From positions 90,333,120 through 90,397,119 of the forward strand of contig NC_079136.1 in the NCBI RefSeq assembly GCF_945859705.1: 64,000 nucleotides of DNA, read 5' to 3'. Shown here piece by piece: positions 14,030 to 27,692 of this stretch. How positions within the stretch are numbered: the stretch's first letter is position 1; the number at the start of each line of letters is the position of its first letter. Source of the stretch: Episyrphus balteatus (lineage: Eukaryota; Arthropoda; Insecta; Diptera; Syrphidae). Made by a program: the position numbers and the translations under genes. The notes beneath the pieces are model-generated. The model was not told the DNA's origin, made no database searches, and saw only the letters and a list, made by a program, of their open reading frames with translations.

Positions 14030-15240
14030 TTCGCATACAATTCAATAGGAGTTGAAAAATTCACAATTGAAGAAAATCACATTTCAAAATCTTTAAATCG
14101 TCATATCTCGTTAACCGAGCGTCTAAATAGGTCAAAACTTGCAAAATTCAAAATTCTCTAAAAACAAAACTACAAGTCCAAAACTTATAGAAAATACATT
14201 TTTGTGCTCTGCGAGTCGATATCCTTCGCATACAATTCAATAGGAGTTGAAAAATTCACAATTGAAGAAAATCACATTTCAAAATCTTTAAATCGTCATA
14301 TCTCGTTAACCGAGCGTCTAAATAGGTCAAAACTTGCAAAATTCAAAATTCTCTAAAAACAAAACTACTAGTCCAAAACTTATAGAAAATACATTTTTGT
14401 GCTTTGTGAGTCGATATCCTTCGCATACAATTCAATTGGAGTTGAAAAAATCACAATTGAAGAAAATCACATTTCAAAATCTTTAAATCGTCATATCTCG
14501 TTAACCGAGCGTCTAAATAGGTCAAAACTTGCAAAATTCAAAATTCTCTAAAAACAAAACTACAAGTCCAAAACTTATAGAAAATACATTTTTGTGCTCT
14601 GCGAGTCGATATCCTTCGCATACAATTCAATTGGAGTTGAAAAATTCACAATTGAAGAAAATCACATTTCAAAATCTTTAAATCGTCATATCTCGTTAAC
14701 CGAGCGTCTAAATAGGTCAAAACTTGCAAAATTCAAAATTCTCTAAAAACAAAACTACAAGTCCAAAACTTATAGAAAATACATTTTTGTGCTCTGCGAG
14801 TCGATATCCTTCGCATACAATTCAATTGGAGTTGAAAAATTCACAATTGAAGAAAATCACATTTCAAAATCTTTAAATCGTCATATCTCGTTAACCGAGC
14901 GTCTAAATAGGTCAAAACTTGCAAAATTCAAAATTCTCTAAAAACAAAACTACAAGTCCAAAACTTATAGAAAATACATTTTTGTGCTCTGTGAGTCGAT
15001 ATCCTTCGCATACAATTCAATAGGAGTTGAAAAATTCACAATTGAAGAAAATCACATTTCAAAATCTTTAAATCGTCATATCTCGTTAACCGAGCGTCTA
15101 AATAGGTCAAAACTTGCAAAATTCAAAATTCTCTAAAAACAAAACTACTAGTCCAAAACTTATAGAAAATACATTTTTGTGCTTTGTGAGTCGATATCCT
15201 TCGCATACAATTCAATTGGAGTTGAAAAAATCACAATTGA
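14030..15240 (+). repeat. Local four-monomer (780-bp) duplication in A
   Basis: The rare variant GTGCTTTGTGAG occurs at about 14400 and again 780 bp later at about 15180. In both places it follows a monomer with CAATAGGAG and CTACTAGTCC and precedes one with GTTGAAAAAATCAC. This is a four-monomer block repeated once; its limits are approximate. Confidence 0.7.
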
Positions 15241-15884
15241 AGAAAATCACATTTCAAAATCTTTAAATCGTCATATCTCGTTAACCGAGCGTCTAAATAG
15301 GTCAAAACTTGCAAAATTCAAAATTCTCTAAAAACAAAACTACAAGTCCAAAACTTATAGAAAATACATTTTTGTGCTCTGCGAGTCGATATCCTTCGCA
15401 TACAATTCAATTGGAGTTGAAAAATTCACAATTGAAGAAAATCACATTTCAAAATCTTTAAATCGTCATATCTCGTTAACCGAGCGTCTAAATAGGTCAA
15501 AACTTGCAAAATTCAAAATTCTCTAAAAACAAAACTACAAGTCCAAAACTTATAGAAAATACATTTTTGTGCTCTGTGAGTCGATATCCTTCGCATACAA
15601 TTCAATTGGAGTTGAAAAATTCACAATTGAAGAAAATCACATTTCAAAATCTTTAAATCGTCATATCTCGTTAACCGAGCGTCTAAATAGGTCAAAACTT
15701 GCAAAATTCAAAATTCTCTAAAAACAAAACTACAAGTCCAAAACTTATAGAAAATACATTTTTGTGCTCTGCGAGTCGATATCCTTCGCATACAATTCAA
15801 TTGGAGTTGAAAAATTCACAATTGAAGAAAATCACATTTCAAAATCTTTAAATCGTCATATCTCGTTAACCGAGCGTCTAAATA

Positions 15885-16116
15885 CAGTAGCGAGCAAAAA
15901 AAATGCAAACAATAAAAACATTTGCATTTTTTTGCTCGTCTTAAAACGCATATTTAGGTAGACTTTTGACCAAATAATGCTTTTGGAGTAAAATATTCCA
16001 CAAATTGACTCTGTTTAATGAAAATAAAACAGTTTCAATATGCTAAATTTGGTAACTTACTTCTTGTTCAAAACTCTTTATAGTTTTTTCGTTTGCATTT
16101 TTTTTGCTCGCTACTG
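15885..16116. mobile_element. Tc1/mariner-type MITE, 232 bp, TA target duplication
   Basis: A non-coding insertion in an A monomer. Its ends are perfect 26-bp terminal inverted repeats (15885-15910 and 16091-16116) that begin CAGTAGCGAGC, continue with eight A and end TGCAAAC. It is flanked by TA on both sides (15883-15884 and 16117-16118), and removing the element plus one TA restores the uninterrupted monomer sequence TAAATAGGTC. TA duplication and CAGT-type ends are established hallmarks of Tc1/mariner elements. There is no transposase, so it would move only in trans. The left end also folds on itself: 15891-15909 is complementary to 15921-15938 (one A/T-run length difference). No other copy is present in the window. 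Confidence 0.93.
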
Positions 16117-16289
16117 TAGGTCAAAACTTGCAAAATTCAAAATTCTCTAAAAACAAAACTACAAGTCCAAAACTTATAGAAAATACATTTTTGTGCTCTG
16201 CGAGTCGATATCCTTCGCATACAATTCAATTGGAGTTGAAAAATTCACAATTGAAGAAAATCACATTTCAAAATCTTTAAATCGTCATA

Positions 16290-19200
16290 TCTCGTTAACC
16301 GAGCGTCTAAATATGTCAAAACTTGCAAAATTCAAAATTCTCTAAAAACAAAACTACTAGTCCAAAACTTATAGAAAATACATTTTTGTGCTCTGTGAGT
16401 CGATATCCTTCGCATACAATTCAATTGGAGTTGAAAAAATCACAATTGAAGAAAATCACATTTCAAAATCTTTAAATCGTCATATATCGTTAACCGAGCG
16501 TCTAAATAGGTCAAAACTTGCAAAATTCAAAATTCTCTAAAAACAAAACTACAAGTCCAAAACTTATAAAAAATACATTTTTGTGCTCTGCGAGTCGATA
16601 TCCTTCGCATACAATTCAATTGGAGTTGAAAAATTCACAATTGAAGAAAATCACATTTCAAAATCTTTAAATCGTCATATCTCGTTAACCGAGCGTCTAA
16701 ATAGGTCAAAACTTGCAAAATTCAAAATTCTCTAAAAACAAAACTACAAGTCCAAAACTTATAGAAAATACATTTTTGTGCTCTGCGAGTCGATATCCTT
16801 CGCATACAATTCAATTGGAGTTGAAAAATTCACAATTGAAGAAAATCACATTTCAAAATCTTTAAATCGTCCTATCTCGTTAACCGAGCGTCTAAATAGG
16901 TCAAAACTTGCAAAATTCAAAATTCTCTAAAAACAAAACTACAAGTCCAAAACTTATAGAAAATACATTTTTGTGCTCTGTGAGTCGATATCCTTCGCAT
17001 ACAATTCAATTGGAGTTGAAAAATTCACAATTGAAGAAAATCACATTTCAAAATCTTTAAATCGTCATATCTCGTTAACCGAGCGTCTAAATAGGTCAAA
17101 ACTTCCAAAATTCAAAATTCTCTAAAAACAAAACTACTAGTCCAAAACTTATAGAAAATACATTTTTGTGCTCTGTGAGTCGATATCCTTAGCATACAAT
17201 TCAATTGGAGTTGAAAAATTCACAATTGAAGAAAATCACATTTCAAAATCTTTAAACCGTCATATCTCGTTAACCGAGCGTCTAAATAGGTCAAAACTTG
17301 CAAAATTCAAAATTCTCTAAAAACAAAACTACAAGTCCAAAACTTATAGAAAATACATTTTTGTGCTCTGCGTGTCGATATCCTTCGCATACAATTCAAT
17401 TGGAGTTGAAAAATTCACAATTGAAGAAAATCACATTTCAAAATCTTTAAATCGTCATATCTCGTTAACCGAGCGTCTAAATAGGTCAAAACTTGCAAAA
17501 TTCAAAATTCTCTAAAAACAAAACTACAAGTCCAAAACTTATAGAAAATACATTTTTGTGCTCTGCGAGTCGATATCCTTCGCATACAATTCAATTGGAG
17601 TTGAAAAATTCACAATTGAAGAAAATCACATTTCAAAATCTTTAAATCGTCATATCTCGTTAACCGAGCGTCTAAATATGTCAAAACTTGCAAAATTCAA
17701 AATTCTCTAAAAACAAAACTACTAGTCCAAAACTTATAGAAAATACATTTTTGTGCTCTGTGAGTCGATATCCTTCGCATACAATTCAATTGGAGTTGAA
17801 AAAATCACAATTGAAGAAAATCACATTTCAAAATCTTTAAATCGTCATATCTCGTTAACCGAGCGTCTAAATAGGTCAAAACTTGCAAAATTCAAAATTC
17901 TCTAAAAACAAAACTACAAGTCCAAAACTTATAGAAAATACATTTTTGTGCTCTGCGAGTCGATATCCTTCGCATACAATTCAATTGGAGTTGAAAAAAT
18001 CACAATTGAAGAAAATCACATTTCAAAATCTTTAAATCGTCATATCTCGTTAACCGAGCGTCTAAATAGGTCAAAACTTGCAAAATTAAAAATTCTCTAA
18101 AAACAAAACTACAAGTCCAAAACTTATAAAAAATACATTTTTGTGCTCTGCGAGTCGATATCCTTCGCATACAATTCAATTGGAGTTGAAAAATTCACAA
18201 TTGAAGAAAATCACATTTCAAAATCTTTAAATCGTCATATCTCGTTAACCGAGCGTCTAAATAGGTCAAAACTTGCAAAATTCAAAATTCTCTAAAAACA
18301 AAACTACAAGTCCAAAACTTATAGAAAATACATTTTTGTGCTCTGCGAGTCGATATCCTTCGCATACAATTCAATTGGAGTTGAAAAATTCACAATTGAA
18401 GAAAATCACATTTCAAAATCTTTAAATCGTCATATCTCGTTAACCGAGCGTCTAAATAGGTCAAAACTTGCAAAATTCAAAATTCTCTAAAAACAAAACT
18501 ACAAGTCCAAAACTTATAGAAAATACATTTTTGTGCTCTGCGAGTCGATATCCTTCGCATACAATTCAATTGGAGTTGAAAAATTCACAATTGAAGAAAA
18601 TCACATTTCAAAATCTTTAAATCGTCATATCTCGTTAACCGAGCGTCTAAATAGGTCAAAACTTGCAAAATTCAAAATTCTCTAAAAACAAAACTACAAG
18701 TCCAAAACTTATAGAAAATACATTTTTGTGCTCTGCGAGTCGATATCCTTCGCATACAATTCAATTGGAGTTGAAAAATTCACAATTGAAGAAAATCACA
18801 TTTCAAAATCTTTAAATCGTCATATCTCGTTAACCGAGCGTCTAAATAGGTCAAAACTTGCAAAATTCAAAATTCTCTAAAAACAAAACTACAAGTCCAA
18901 AACTTATAGAAAATACATTTTTGTGCTCTGTGAGTCGATATCCTTCGCATACAATTCAATTGGAGTTGAAAAAATCACAATTGAAGAAAATCACATTTCA
19001 AAATCTTTAAATCGTCATATCTCGTTAACCGAGCGTCTAAATAGGTCAAAACTTGCAAAATTCAAAATTCTCTAAAAACAAAACTACAAGTCCAAAACTT
19101 ATAGAAAATACATTTTTGTGCTCTGCGAGTCGATATCCTTCGCATACAATTCAATTGGAGTTGAAAAATTCACAATTGAAGAAAATCACATTTCAAAATC

Positions 19201-21230
19201 TTTAAATCGTCATATCTCGTTAACCGAGCGTCTAAATATGTCAAAACTTGCAAAATTCAAAATTCTCTAAAAACAAAACTACTAGTCCAAAACTTATAGA
19301 AAATACATTTTTGTGCTCTGTGAGTCGATATCCTTCGCATACAATTCAATTGGAGTTGAAAAAATCACAATTGAAGAAAATCACATTTCAAAATCTTTAA
19401 ATCGTCATATATCGTTAACCGAGCGTCTAAATAGGTCAAAACTTGCAAAATTCAAAATTCTCTAAAAACAAAACTACAAGTCCAAAACTTATAAAAAATA
19501 CATTTTTGTGCTCTGCGAGTCGATATCCTTCGCATACAATTCAATTGGAGTTGAAAAATTCACAATTGAAGAAAATCACATTTCAAAATCTTTAAATCGT
19601 CATATCTCGTTAACCGAGCGTCTAAATAGGTCAAAACTTGCAAAATTCAAAATTCTCTAAAAACAAAACTACAAGTCCAAAACTTATAGAAAATACATTT
19701 TTGTGCTCTGCGAGTCGATATCCTTCGCATACAATTCAATTGGAGTTGAAAAATTCACAATTGAAGAAAATCACATTTCAAAATCTTTAAATCGTCATAT
19801 CTCGTTAACCGAGCGTCTAAATAGGTCAAAACTTGCAAAATTCAAAATTCTCTAAAAACAAAACTACAAGTCCAAAACTTATAAAAAATACATTTTTGTG
19901 CTCTGTGAGTCGATATCCTTCGCATACAATTCAATTGGAGTTGAAAAATTCACAATTGAAGAAAATCACATTTCAAAATCTTTAAATCGTCATATCTCGT
20001 TAACCGAGCGTCTAAATAGGTCAAAACTTCCAAAATTCAAAATTCTCTAAAAACAAAACTACTAGTCCAAAACTTATAGAAAATACATTTTTGTGCTCTG
20101 TGAGTCGATATCCTTAGCATACAATTCAATTGGAGTTGAAAAATTCACAATTGAAGAAAATCACATTTCAAAATCTTTAAACCGTCATATCTCGTTAACC
20201 GAGCGTCTAAATAGGTCAAAACTTGCAAAATTCAAAATTCTCTAAAAACAAAACTACAAGTCCAAAACTTATAGAAAATACATTTTTGTGCTCTGCGTGT
20301 CGATATCCTTCGCATACAATTCAATTGGAGTTGAAAAATTCACAATTGAAGAAAATCACATTTCAAAATCTTTAAATCGTCATATCTCGTTAACCGAGCG
20401 TCTAAATAGGTCAAAACTTGCAAAATTCAAAATTCTCTAAAAACAAAACTACAAGTCCAAAACTTATAGAAAATACATTTTTGTGCTCTGCGAGTCGATA
20501 TCCTTCGCATACAATTCAATTGGAGTTGAAAAATTCACAATTGAAGAAAATCACATTTCAAAATCTTTAAATCGTCATATCTCGTTAACCGAGCGTCTAA
20601 ATATGTCAAAACTTGCAAAATTCAAAATTCTCTAAAAACAAAACTACTAGTCCAAAACTTATAGAAAATACATTTTTGTGCTCTGTGAGTCGATATCCTT
20701 CGCATACAATTCAATTGGAGTTGAAAAAATCACAATTGAAGAAAATCACATTTCAAAATCTTTAAATCGTCATATCTCGTTAACCGAGCGTCTAAATAGG
20801 TCAAAACTTGCAAAATTCAAAATTCTCTAAAAACAAAACTACAAGTCCAAAACTTATAGAAAATACATTTTTGTGCTCTGCGAGTCGATATCCTTCGCAT
20901 ACAATTCAATTGGAGTTGAAAAAATCACAATTGAAGAAAATCACATTTCAAAATCTTTAAATCGTCATATCTCGTTAACCGAGCGTCTAAATAGGTCAAA
21001 ACTTGCAAAATTCAAAATTCTCTAAAAACAAAACTACAAGTCCAAAACTTATAAAAAATACATTTTTGTGCTCTGCGAGTCGATATCCTTCGCATACAAT
21101 TCAATTGGAGTTGAAAAATTCACAATTGAAGAAAATCACATTTCAAAATCTTTAAATCGTCATATCTCGTTAACCGAGCGTCTAAATAGGTCAAAACTTG
21201 CAAAATTCAAAATTCTCTAAAAACAAAACT
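16290..21230 (+). repeat. Higher-order duplication in A, 2925-bp offset (15 monomers)
   Basis: A chain of rare variants in the first copy (about 16290-18300) recurs 2925 bp downstream (about 19215-21230). CATATATCG is at 16481 and 19406, GCGTGTCG near 17370 and 20295, and ACTTCCAAAATTC near 17102 and 20027. TAAATATG is at 16308 and 17673, then 19233 and 20598. Within each copy the TAAATATG monomers are 1365 bp (seven monomers) apart. Private changes such as GCAAAATTAAAAATTC near 18086 show that the copies have since diverged slightly. Confidence 0.87.
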
Positions 21231-23594
21231 ACAAGTCCAAAACTTATAGAAAATACATTTTTGTGCTCTGTGAGTCGATATCCTTCGCATACAATTCAAT
21301 TGGAGTTGAAAAATTCACAATTGAAGAAAATCACATTTCAAAATCTTTAAATCGTCATATCTCGTTAACCGAGCGTCTAAATAGGTCAAAACTTGCAAAA
21401 TTCAAAATTCTCTAAAAACAAAACTACAAGTCCAAAACTTATAGAAAATACATTTTTGTGCTCTGTGAGTCGATATCCTTAGCATACAATTCAATTGGAG
21501 TTGAAAAATTCACAATTGAAGAAAATCACATTTCAAAATCTTTAAACCGTCATATCTCGTTAACCGAGCGTCTAAATAGGTCAAAACTTGCAAAATTCAA
21601 AATTCTCTAAAAACAAAACTACAAGTCCAAAACTTATAGAAAATACATTTTTGTGCTCTGCGTGTCGATATCCTTCGCATACAATTCAATTGGAGTTGAA
21701 AAATTCACAATTGAAGAAAATCACATTTCAAAATCTTTAAATCGTCATATCTCGTTAACCGAGCGTCTAAATAGGTCAAAACTTGCAAAATTCAAAATTC
21801 TCTAAAAACAAAACTACAAGTCCAAAACTTATAGAAAATACATTTTTGTGCTCTGCGAGTCGATATCCTTAGCATACAATTCAATTGGAGTTGAAAAATT
21901 CACAATTGAAGAAAATCACATTTCAAAATCTTTAAATCGTCATATCTCGTTAACCGAGCGTCTAAATAGGTCAAAACTTGCAAAATTCAAAATTCTCTAA
22001 AAACAAAACTACAAGTCCAAAACTTATAAAAAATACATTTTTGTGCTCTGCGAGTCGATATCCTTCGCATACAATTCAATTGGAGTTGAAAAATTCACAA
22101 TTGAAGAAAATCACATTTCAAAATCTTTAAATCGTCATATCTCGTTAACCGAGCGTCTAAATAGGTCAAAACTTGCAAAATTCAAAATTCTCTAAAAACA
22201 AAACTACAAGTCCAAAACTTATAGAAAATACATTTTTGTGCTCTGCGAGTCGATATCCTTCGCATACAATTCAATTGGAGTTGAAAAATTCACAATTGAA
22301 GAAAATCACATTTCAAAATCTTTAAATCGTCATATCTCGTTAACCGAGCGTCTAAATAGGTCAAAACTTGCAAAATTCAAAATTCTCTAAAAACAAAACT
22401 ACAAGTCCAAAACTTATAGAAAATACATTTTTGTGCTCTGTGAGTCGATATCCTTCGCATACAATTCAATTGGAGTTGAAAAATTCACAATTGAAGAAAA
22501 TCACATTTCAAAATCTTTAAATCGTCATATCTCGTTAACCGAGCGTCTAAATAGGTCAAAACTTGCAAAATTCAAAATTCTCTAAAAACAAAACTACAAG
22601 TCCAAAACTTATAGAAAATACATTTTTGTGCTCTGCGAGTCGATATCCTTCGCATACAATTCAATTGGAGTAGAAAAATTCACAATTGAAGAAAATCACA
22701 TTTCAAAATTTTTAAATCGTCATATCTCGTTAACCGAGCGTCTAAATAGGTCAAAACTTGCAAAATTCAAAATTCTCTAAAAACAAAACTAAAAGTCCAA
22801 AACTTATAGAAAATACATTTTTGTGCTCTGCGAGTCGATATCCTTCGCATACAATTCAATTGGAGTTGAAAAATTCACAATTGAAGAAAATCACATTTCA
22901 AAATCTTTAAATCGTCATATCTCGTTAACCGAGCGTCTAAATAGGTCAAAACTTGCAAAATTCAAAATTCTCTAAAAACAAAACTACTAGTCCAAAACTT
23001 ATAGAAAATACATTTTTGTGCTCTGTGAGTCGATATCCTTCGCATACAATTCAATTTGGAGTTGAAAAAATCACAATTGAAGAAAATCACATTTCAAAAT
23101 CTTTAAATCGTCATATCTCGTTAACCGAGCGTCTAAATAGGTCAAAACTTGCAAAATTCAAAATTCTCTAAAAACAAAACTACAAGTCCAAAACTTATAG
23201 AAAATACATTTTTGTGCTCTGCGAGTCGATATCCTTCGCATACAATTCAATTGGAGTTGAAAAATTCACAATTGAAGAAAATCACATTTCAAAATCTTTA
23301 AATCGTCATATCTCGTTAACCGAGCGTCTAAATAGGTCAAAACTTGCAAAATTCAAAATTCTCTAAAAACAAAACTACAAGTCCAAAACTTATAGAAAAT
23401 ACATTTTTGTGCTCTGCGAGTCGATATCCTTCGCATACAATTCAATTGGAGTTGAAAAATTCACAATTGAAGAAAATCACATTTCAAAATCTTAAAATCG
23501 TCATATCTCGTTAACCGAGCGTCTAAATAGGTCAAAACTTGCAAAATTCAAAATTCTCTAAAAACAAAACTACAAGTCCAAAACTTATAGAAAA

Positions 23595-23617
23595 TATAAT
23601 ACAATTATATACAATTC
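23595..23617 (+). repeat. Short A monomer with replaced segment (copy 1)
   Basis: The segment between GAAAATA and TACAATTC reads TAATACAATTATA in place of the CATTTTTGTGCTCTGCGAG-type core, a net loss of 21 bp. The conserved core shared by A and B is destroyed in this monomer. The identical change is at 27670-27692, so it predates the 4.08-kb duplication. Confidence 0.87.
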
Positions 23618-26600
23618 AATTGGAGTTGAAAAATTCACAATTGAAGAAAATCACATTTCAAAATCTTTAAATCGTCATATCTCGTTAACCGAGCGTCTAA
23701 ATAGGTCAAAACTTGCAAAATTCAAAATTCTCTAAAAACAAAACTACAAGTCCAAAACTTATAGAAAATACATTTTTGTGCTCTGCGAGTCGATATCCTT
23801 CGCATACAATTCAATTGGAGTTGAAAAATTCACAATTGAAGAAAATCACATTTCAAAATCTTTAAATCGTCATATCTCGTTAACCGAGCGTCTAAATAGG
23901 TCAAAACTTGCAAAATTCAAAATTCTCTAAAAACAAAACTACAAGTCCAAAACTTATAGAAAATACATTTTTGTGCTCTGTGAGTCGATATCCTTCGCAT
24001 ACAATTCAATTAGAGTTGAAAAAATCACAATTGAAGAAAATCACATTTCAAAATCTTTAAATCGTCATATCTCGTTAACCGAGCGTCTAAATAGGTCAAA
24101 ACTTGCAAAATTCAAAATTCTCTAAAAACAAAACTACAAGTCCAAAACTTATAGAAAATACATTTTTGTGCTCTGCGAGTCGATATCCTTAGCATACAAT
24201 TCAATTGGAGTTGAAAAATTCACAATTGAAGAAAATCACATTTCAAAATCTTTAAACCGTCATATCTCGTTAACCGAGCGTCTAAATAGGTCAAAACTTG
24301 CAAAATTCAAAATTCTCTAAAAACAAAACTACAAGTCCAAAACTTATAAAAAATACATTTTTGTGCTCTGCGAGTCGATATCCTTCGCATACAATTCAAT
24401 TGGAGTTGAAAAATTCACAATTGAAGAAAATCACATTTCAAAATCTTTAAACCGTCATATCTCGTTAACCGAGCGTCTAAATAGGTCAAAACTTGCAAAA
24501 TTCAAAATTCTCTAAAAACAAAACTACAAGTCCAAAACTTATAGAAAATACATTTTTGTGCTCTGTGAGTCGATATCCTTCGCATACAATTCAATTGGAG
24601 TTGAAAAATTCACAATTGAAGAAAATCACATTTCAAAATCTTTAAATCGTCATATCTCGTTAACCGAGCGTCTAAATATGTCAAAACTTGCAAAATTCAA
24701 AATTCTCTAAAAACAAAACTACTAGTCCAAAACTTATAGAAAATACATTTTTGTGCTCTGTGAGTCGATATCCTTCGCATACAATTCAATTGGAGTTGAA
24801 AAAATCACAATTGAAGAAAATCACATTTCAAAATCTTTAAATCGTCATATCTCGTTAACCGAGCGTCTAAATAGGTCAAAACTTGCAAAATTCAAAATTC
24901 TCTAAAAACAAAACTACAAGTCCAAAACTTATAGAAAATACATTTTTGTGCTCTGCGAGTCGATATCCTTCGCATACAATTCAATTGGAGTTGAAAAAAT
25001 CACAATTGAAGAAAATCACATTTCAAAATCTTTAAATCGTCATATCTCGTTAACCGAGCGTCTAAATAGGTCAAAACTTGCAAAATTCAAAATTCTCTAA
25101 AAACAAAACTACAAGTCCAAAACTTATAAAAAATACATTTTTGTGCTCTGCGAGTCGATATCCTTCGCATACAATTCAATTGGAGTTGAAAAATTCACAA
25201 TTGAAGAAAATCACATTTCAAAATCTTTAAATCGTCATATCTCGTTAACCGAGCGTCTAAATAGGTCAAAACTTGCAAAATTCAAAATTCTCTAAAAACA
25301 AAACTACAAGTCCAAAACTTATAGAAAATACATTTTTGTGCTCTGCGAGTCGATATCCTTCGCATACAATTCAATTGGAGTTGAAAAATTCACAATTGAA
25401 GAAAATCACATTTCAAAATCTTTAAATCGTCATATCTCGTTAACCGAGCGTCTAAATAGGTCAAAACTTGCAAAATTCAAAATTCTCTAAAAACAAAACT
25501 ACAAGTCCAAAACTTATAGAAAATACATTTTTGTGCTCTGTGAGTCGATATCCTTAGCATACAATTCAATTGGAGTTGAAAAATTCACAATTGAAGAAAA
25601 TCACATTTCAAAATCTTTAAACCGTCATATCTCGTTAACCGAGCGTCTAAATAGGTCAAAACTTGCAAAATTCAAAATTCTCTAAAAACAAAACTACAAG
25701 TCCAAAACTTATAGAAAATACATTTTTGTGCTCTGCGTGTCGATATCCTTCGCATACAATTCAATTGGAGTTGAAAAATTCACAATTGAAGAAAATCACA
25801 TTTCAAAATCTTTAAATCGTCATATCTCGTTAACCGAGCGTCTAAATAGGTCAAAACATGCAAAATTCAAAATTCTCTAAAAACAAAACTACAAGTCCAA
25901 AACTTATAGAAAATACATTTTTGTGCTCTGCGAGTCGATATCCTTAGCATACAATTCAATTGGAGTTGAAAAATTCACAATTGAAGAAAATCACATTTCA
26001 AAATCTTTAAACCGTCATATCTCGTTAACCGAGCGTCTAAATAGGTCAAAACTTGCAAAATTCAAAATTCTCTAAAAACAAAACTACAAGTCCAAAACTT
26101 ATAAAAAATACATTTTTGTGCTCTGCGAGTCGATATCCTTCGCATACAATTCAATTGGAGTTGAAAAATTCACAATTGAAGAAAATCACATTTCAAAATC
26201 TTTAAATCGTCATATCTCGTTAACCGAGCGTCTAAATAGGTCAAAACTTGCAAAATTCAAAATTCTCTAAAAACAAAACTACAAGTCCAAAACTTATAGA
26301 AAATACATTTTTGTGCTCTGCGAGTCGATATCCTTCGCATACAATTCAATTGGAGTTGAAAAATTCACAATTGAAGAAAATCACATTTCAAAATCTTTAA
26401 ATCGTCATATCTCGTTAACCGAGCGTCTAAATAGGTCAAAACTTGCAAAATTCAAAATTCTCTAAAAACAAAACTACAAGTCCAAAACTTATAGAAAATA
26501 CATTTTTGTGCTCTGTGAGTCGATATCCTTCGCATACAATTCAATTGGAGTTGAAAAATTCACAATTGAAGAAAATCACATTTCAAAATCTTTAAATCGT

Positions 26601-27669
26601 CATATCTCGTTAACCGAGCGTCTAAATAGGTCAAAACTTGCAAAATTCAAAATTCTCTAAAAACAAAACTACAAGTCCAAAACTTATAGAAAATACATTT
26701 TTGTGCTCTGCGAGTCGATATCCTTCGCATACAATTCAATTGGAGTAGAAAAATTCACAATTGAAGAAAATCACATTTCAAAATTTTTAAATCGTCATAT
26801 CTCGTTAACCGAGCGTCTAAATAGGTCAAAACTTGCAAAATTCAAAATTCTCTAAAAACAAAACTAAAAGTCCAAAACTTATAGAAAATACATTTTTGTG
26901 CTCTGCGAGTCGATATCCTTCGCATACAATTCAATTGGAGTTGAAAAATTCACAATTGAAGAAAATCACATTTCAAAATCTTTAAATCGTCATATCTCGT
27001 TAACCGAGCGTCTAAATAGGTCAAAACTTGCAAAATTCAAAATTCTCTAAAAACAAAACTACTAGTCCAAAACTTATAGAAAATACATTTTTGTGCTCTG
27101 TGAGTCGATATCCTTCGCATACAATTCAATTTGGAGTTGAAAAAATCACAATTGAAGAAAATCACATTTCAAAATCTTTAAATCGTCATATCTCGTTAAC
27201 CGAGCGTCTAAATAGGTCAAAACTTGCAAAATTCAAAATTCTCTAAAAACAAAACTACAAGTCCAAAACTTATAGAAAATACATTTTTGTGCTCTGCGAG
27301 TCGATATCCTTCGCATACAATTCAATTGGAGTTGAAAAATTCACAATTGAAGAAAATCACATTTCAAAATCTTTAAATCGTCATATCTCGTTAACCGAGC
27401 GTCTAAATAGGTCAAAACTTGCAAAATTCAAAATTCTCTAAAAACAAAACTACAAGTCCAAAACTTATAGAAAATACATTTTTGTGCTCTGCGAGTCGAT
27501 ATCCTTCGCATACAATTCAATTGGAGTTGAAAAATTCACAATTGAAGAAAATCACATTTCAAAATCTTAAAATCGTCATATCTCGTTAACCGAGCGTCTA
27601 AATAGGTCAAAACTTGCAAAATTCAAAATTCTCTAAAAACAAAACTACAAGTCCAAAACTTATAGAAAA

Positions 27670-27692
27670 TATAATACAATTATATACAATTC
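27670..27692 (+). repeat. Short A monomer with replaced segment (copy 2)
   Basis: Same AATATAATACAATTATATAC rearrangement as at 23595-23617, exactly 4075 bp downstream. It marks the second copy of the 21-monomer duplication. Confidence 0.87.

Larger units (their letters stand above)
1..15884 (+). repeat. Satellite family A array, first part (195-bp monomers)
   Basis: Head-to-tail tandem array with a 195-bp period; for example TCGCATAC recurs at 353, 548 and 743. A representative monomer is 353-547. The monomer is AT-rich with many short A-tracts. It contains an 8-bp inverted repeat, TTCAATTG and CAATTGAA, around a 15-nt spacer. Most neighbours differ by only a few substitutions, the commonest being GCGAGTC/GTGAGTC and CTACAAGTCC/CTACTAGTCC. 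The window starts inside the array. The last two bases, TA at 15883-15884, are the left copy of the target duplication of the MITE that follows. Open frames here are by-products: 195 is a multiple of three, so any stop-free frame stays open from monomer to monomer. No gene is supported in this stretch. Confidence 0.97.
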
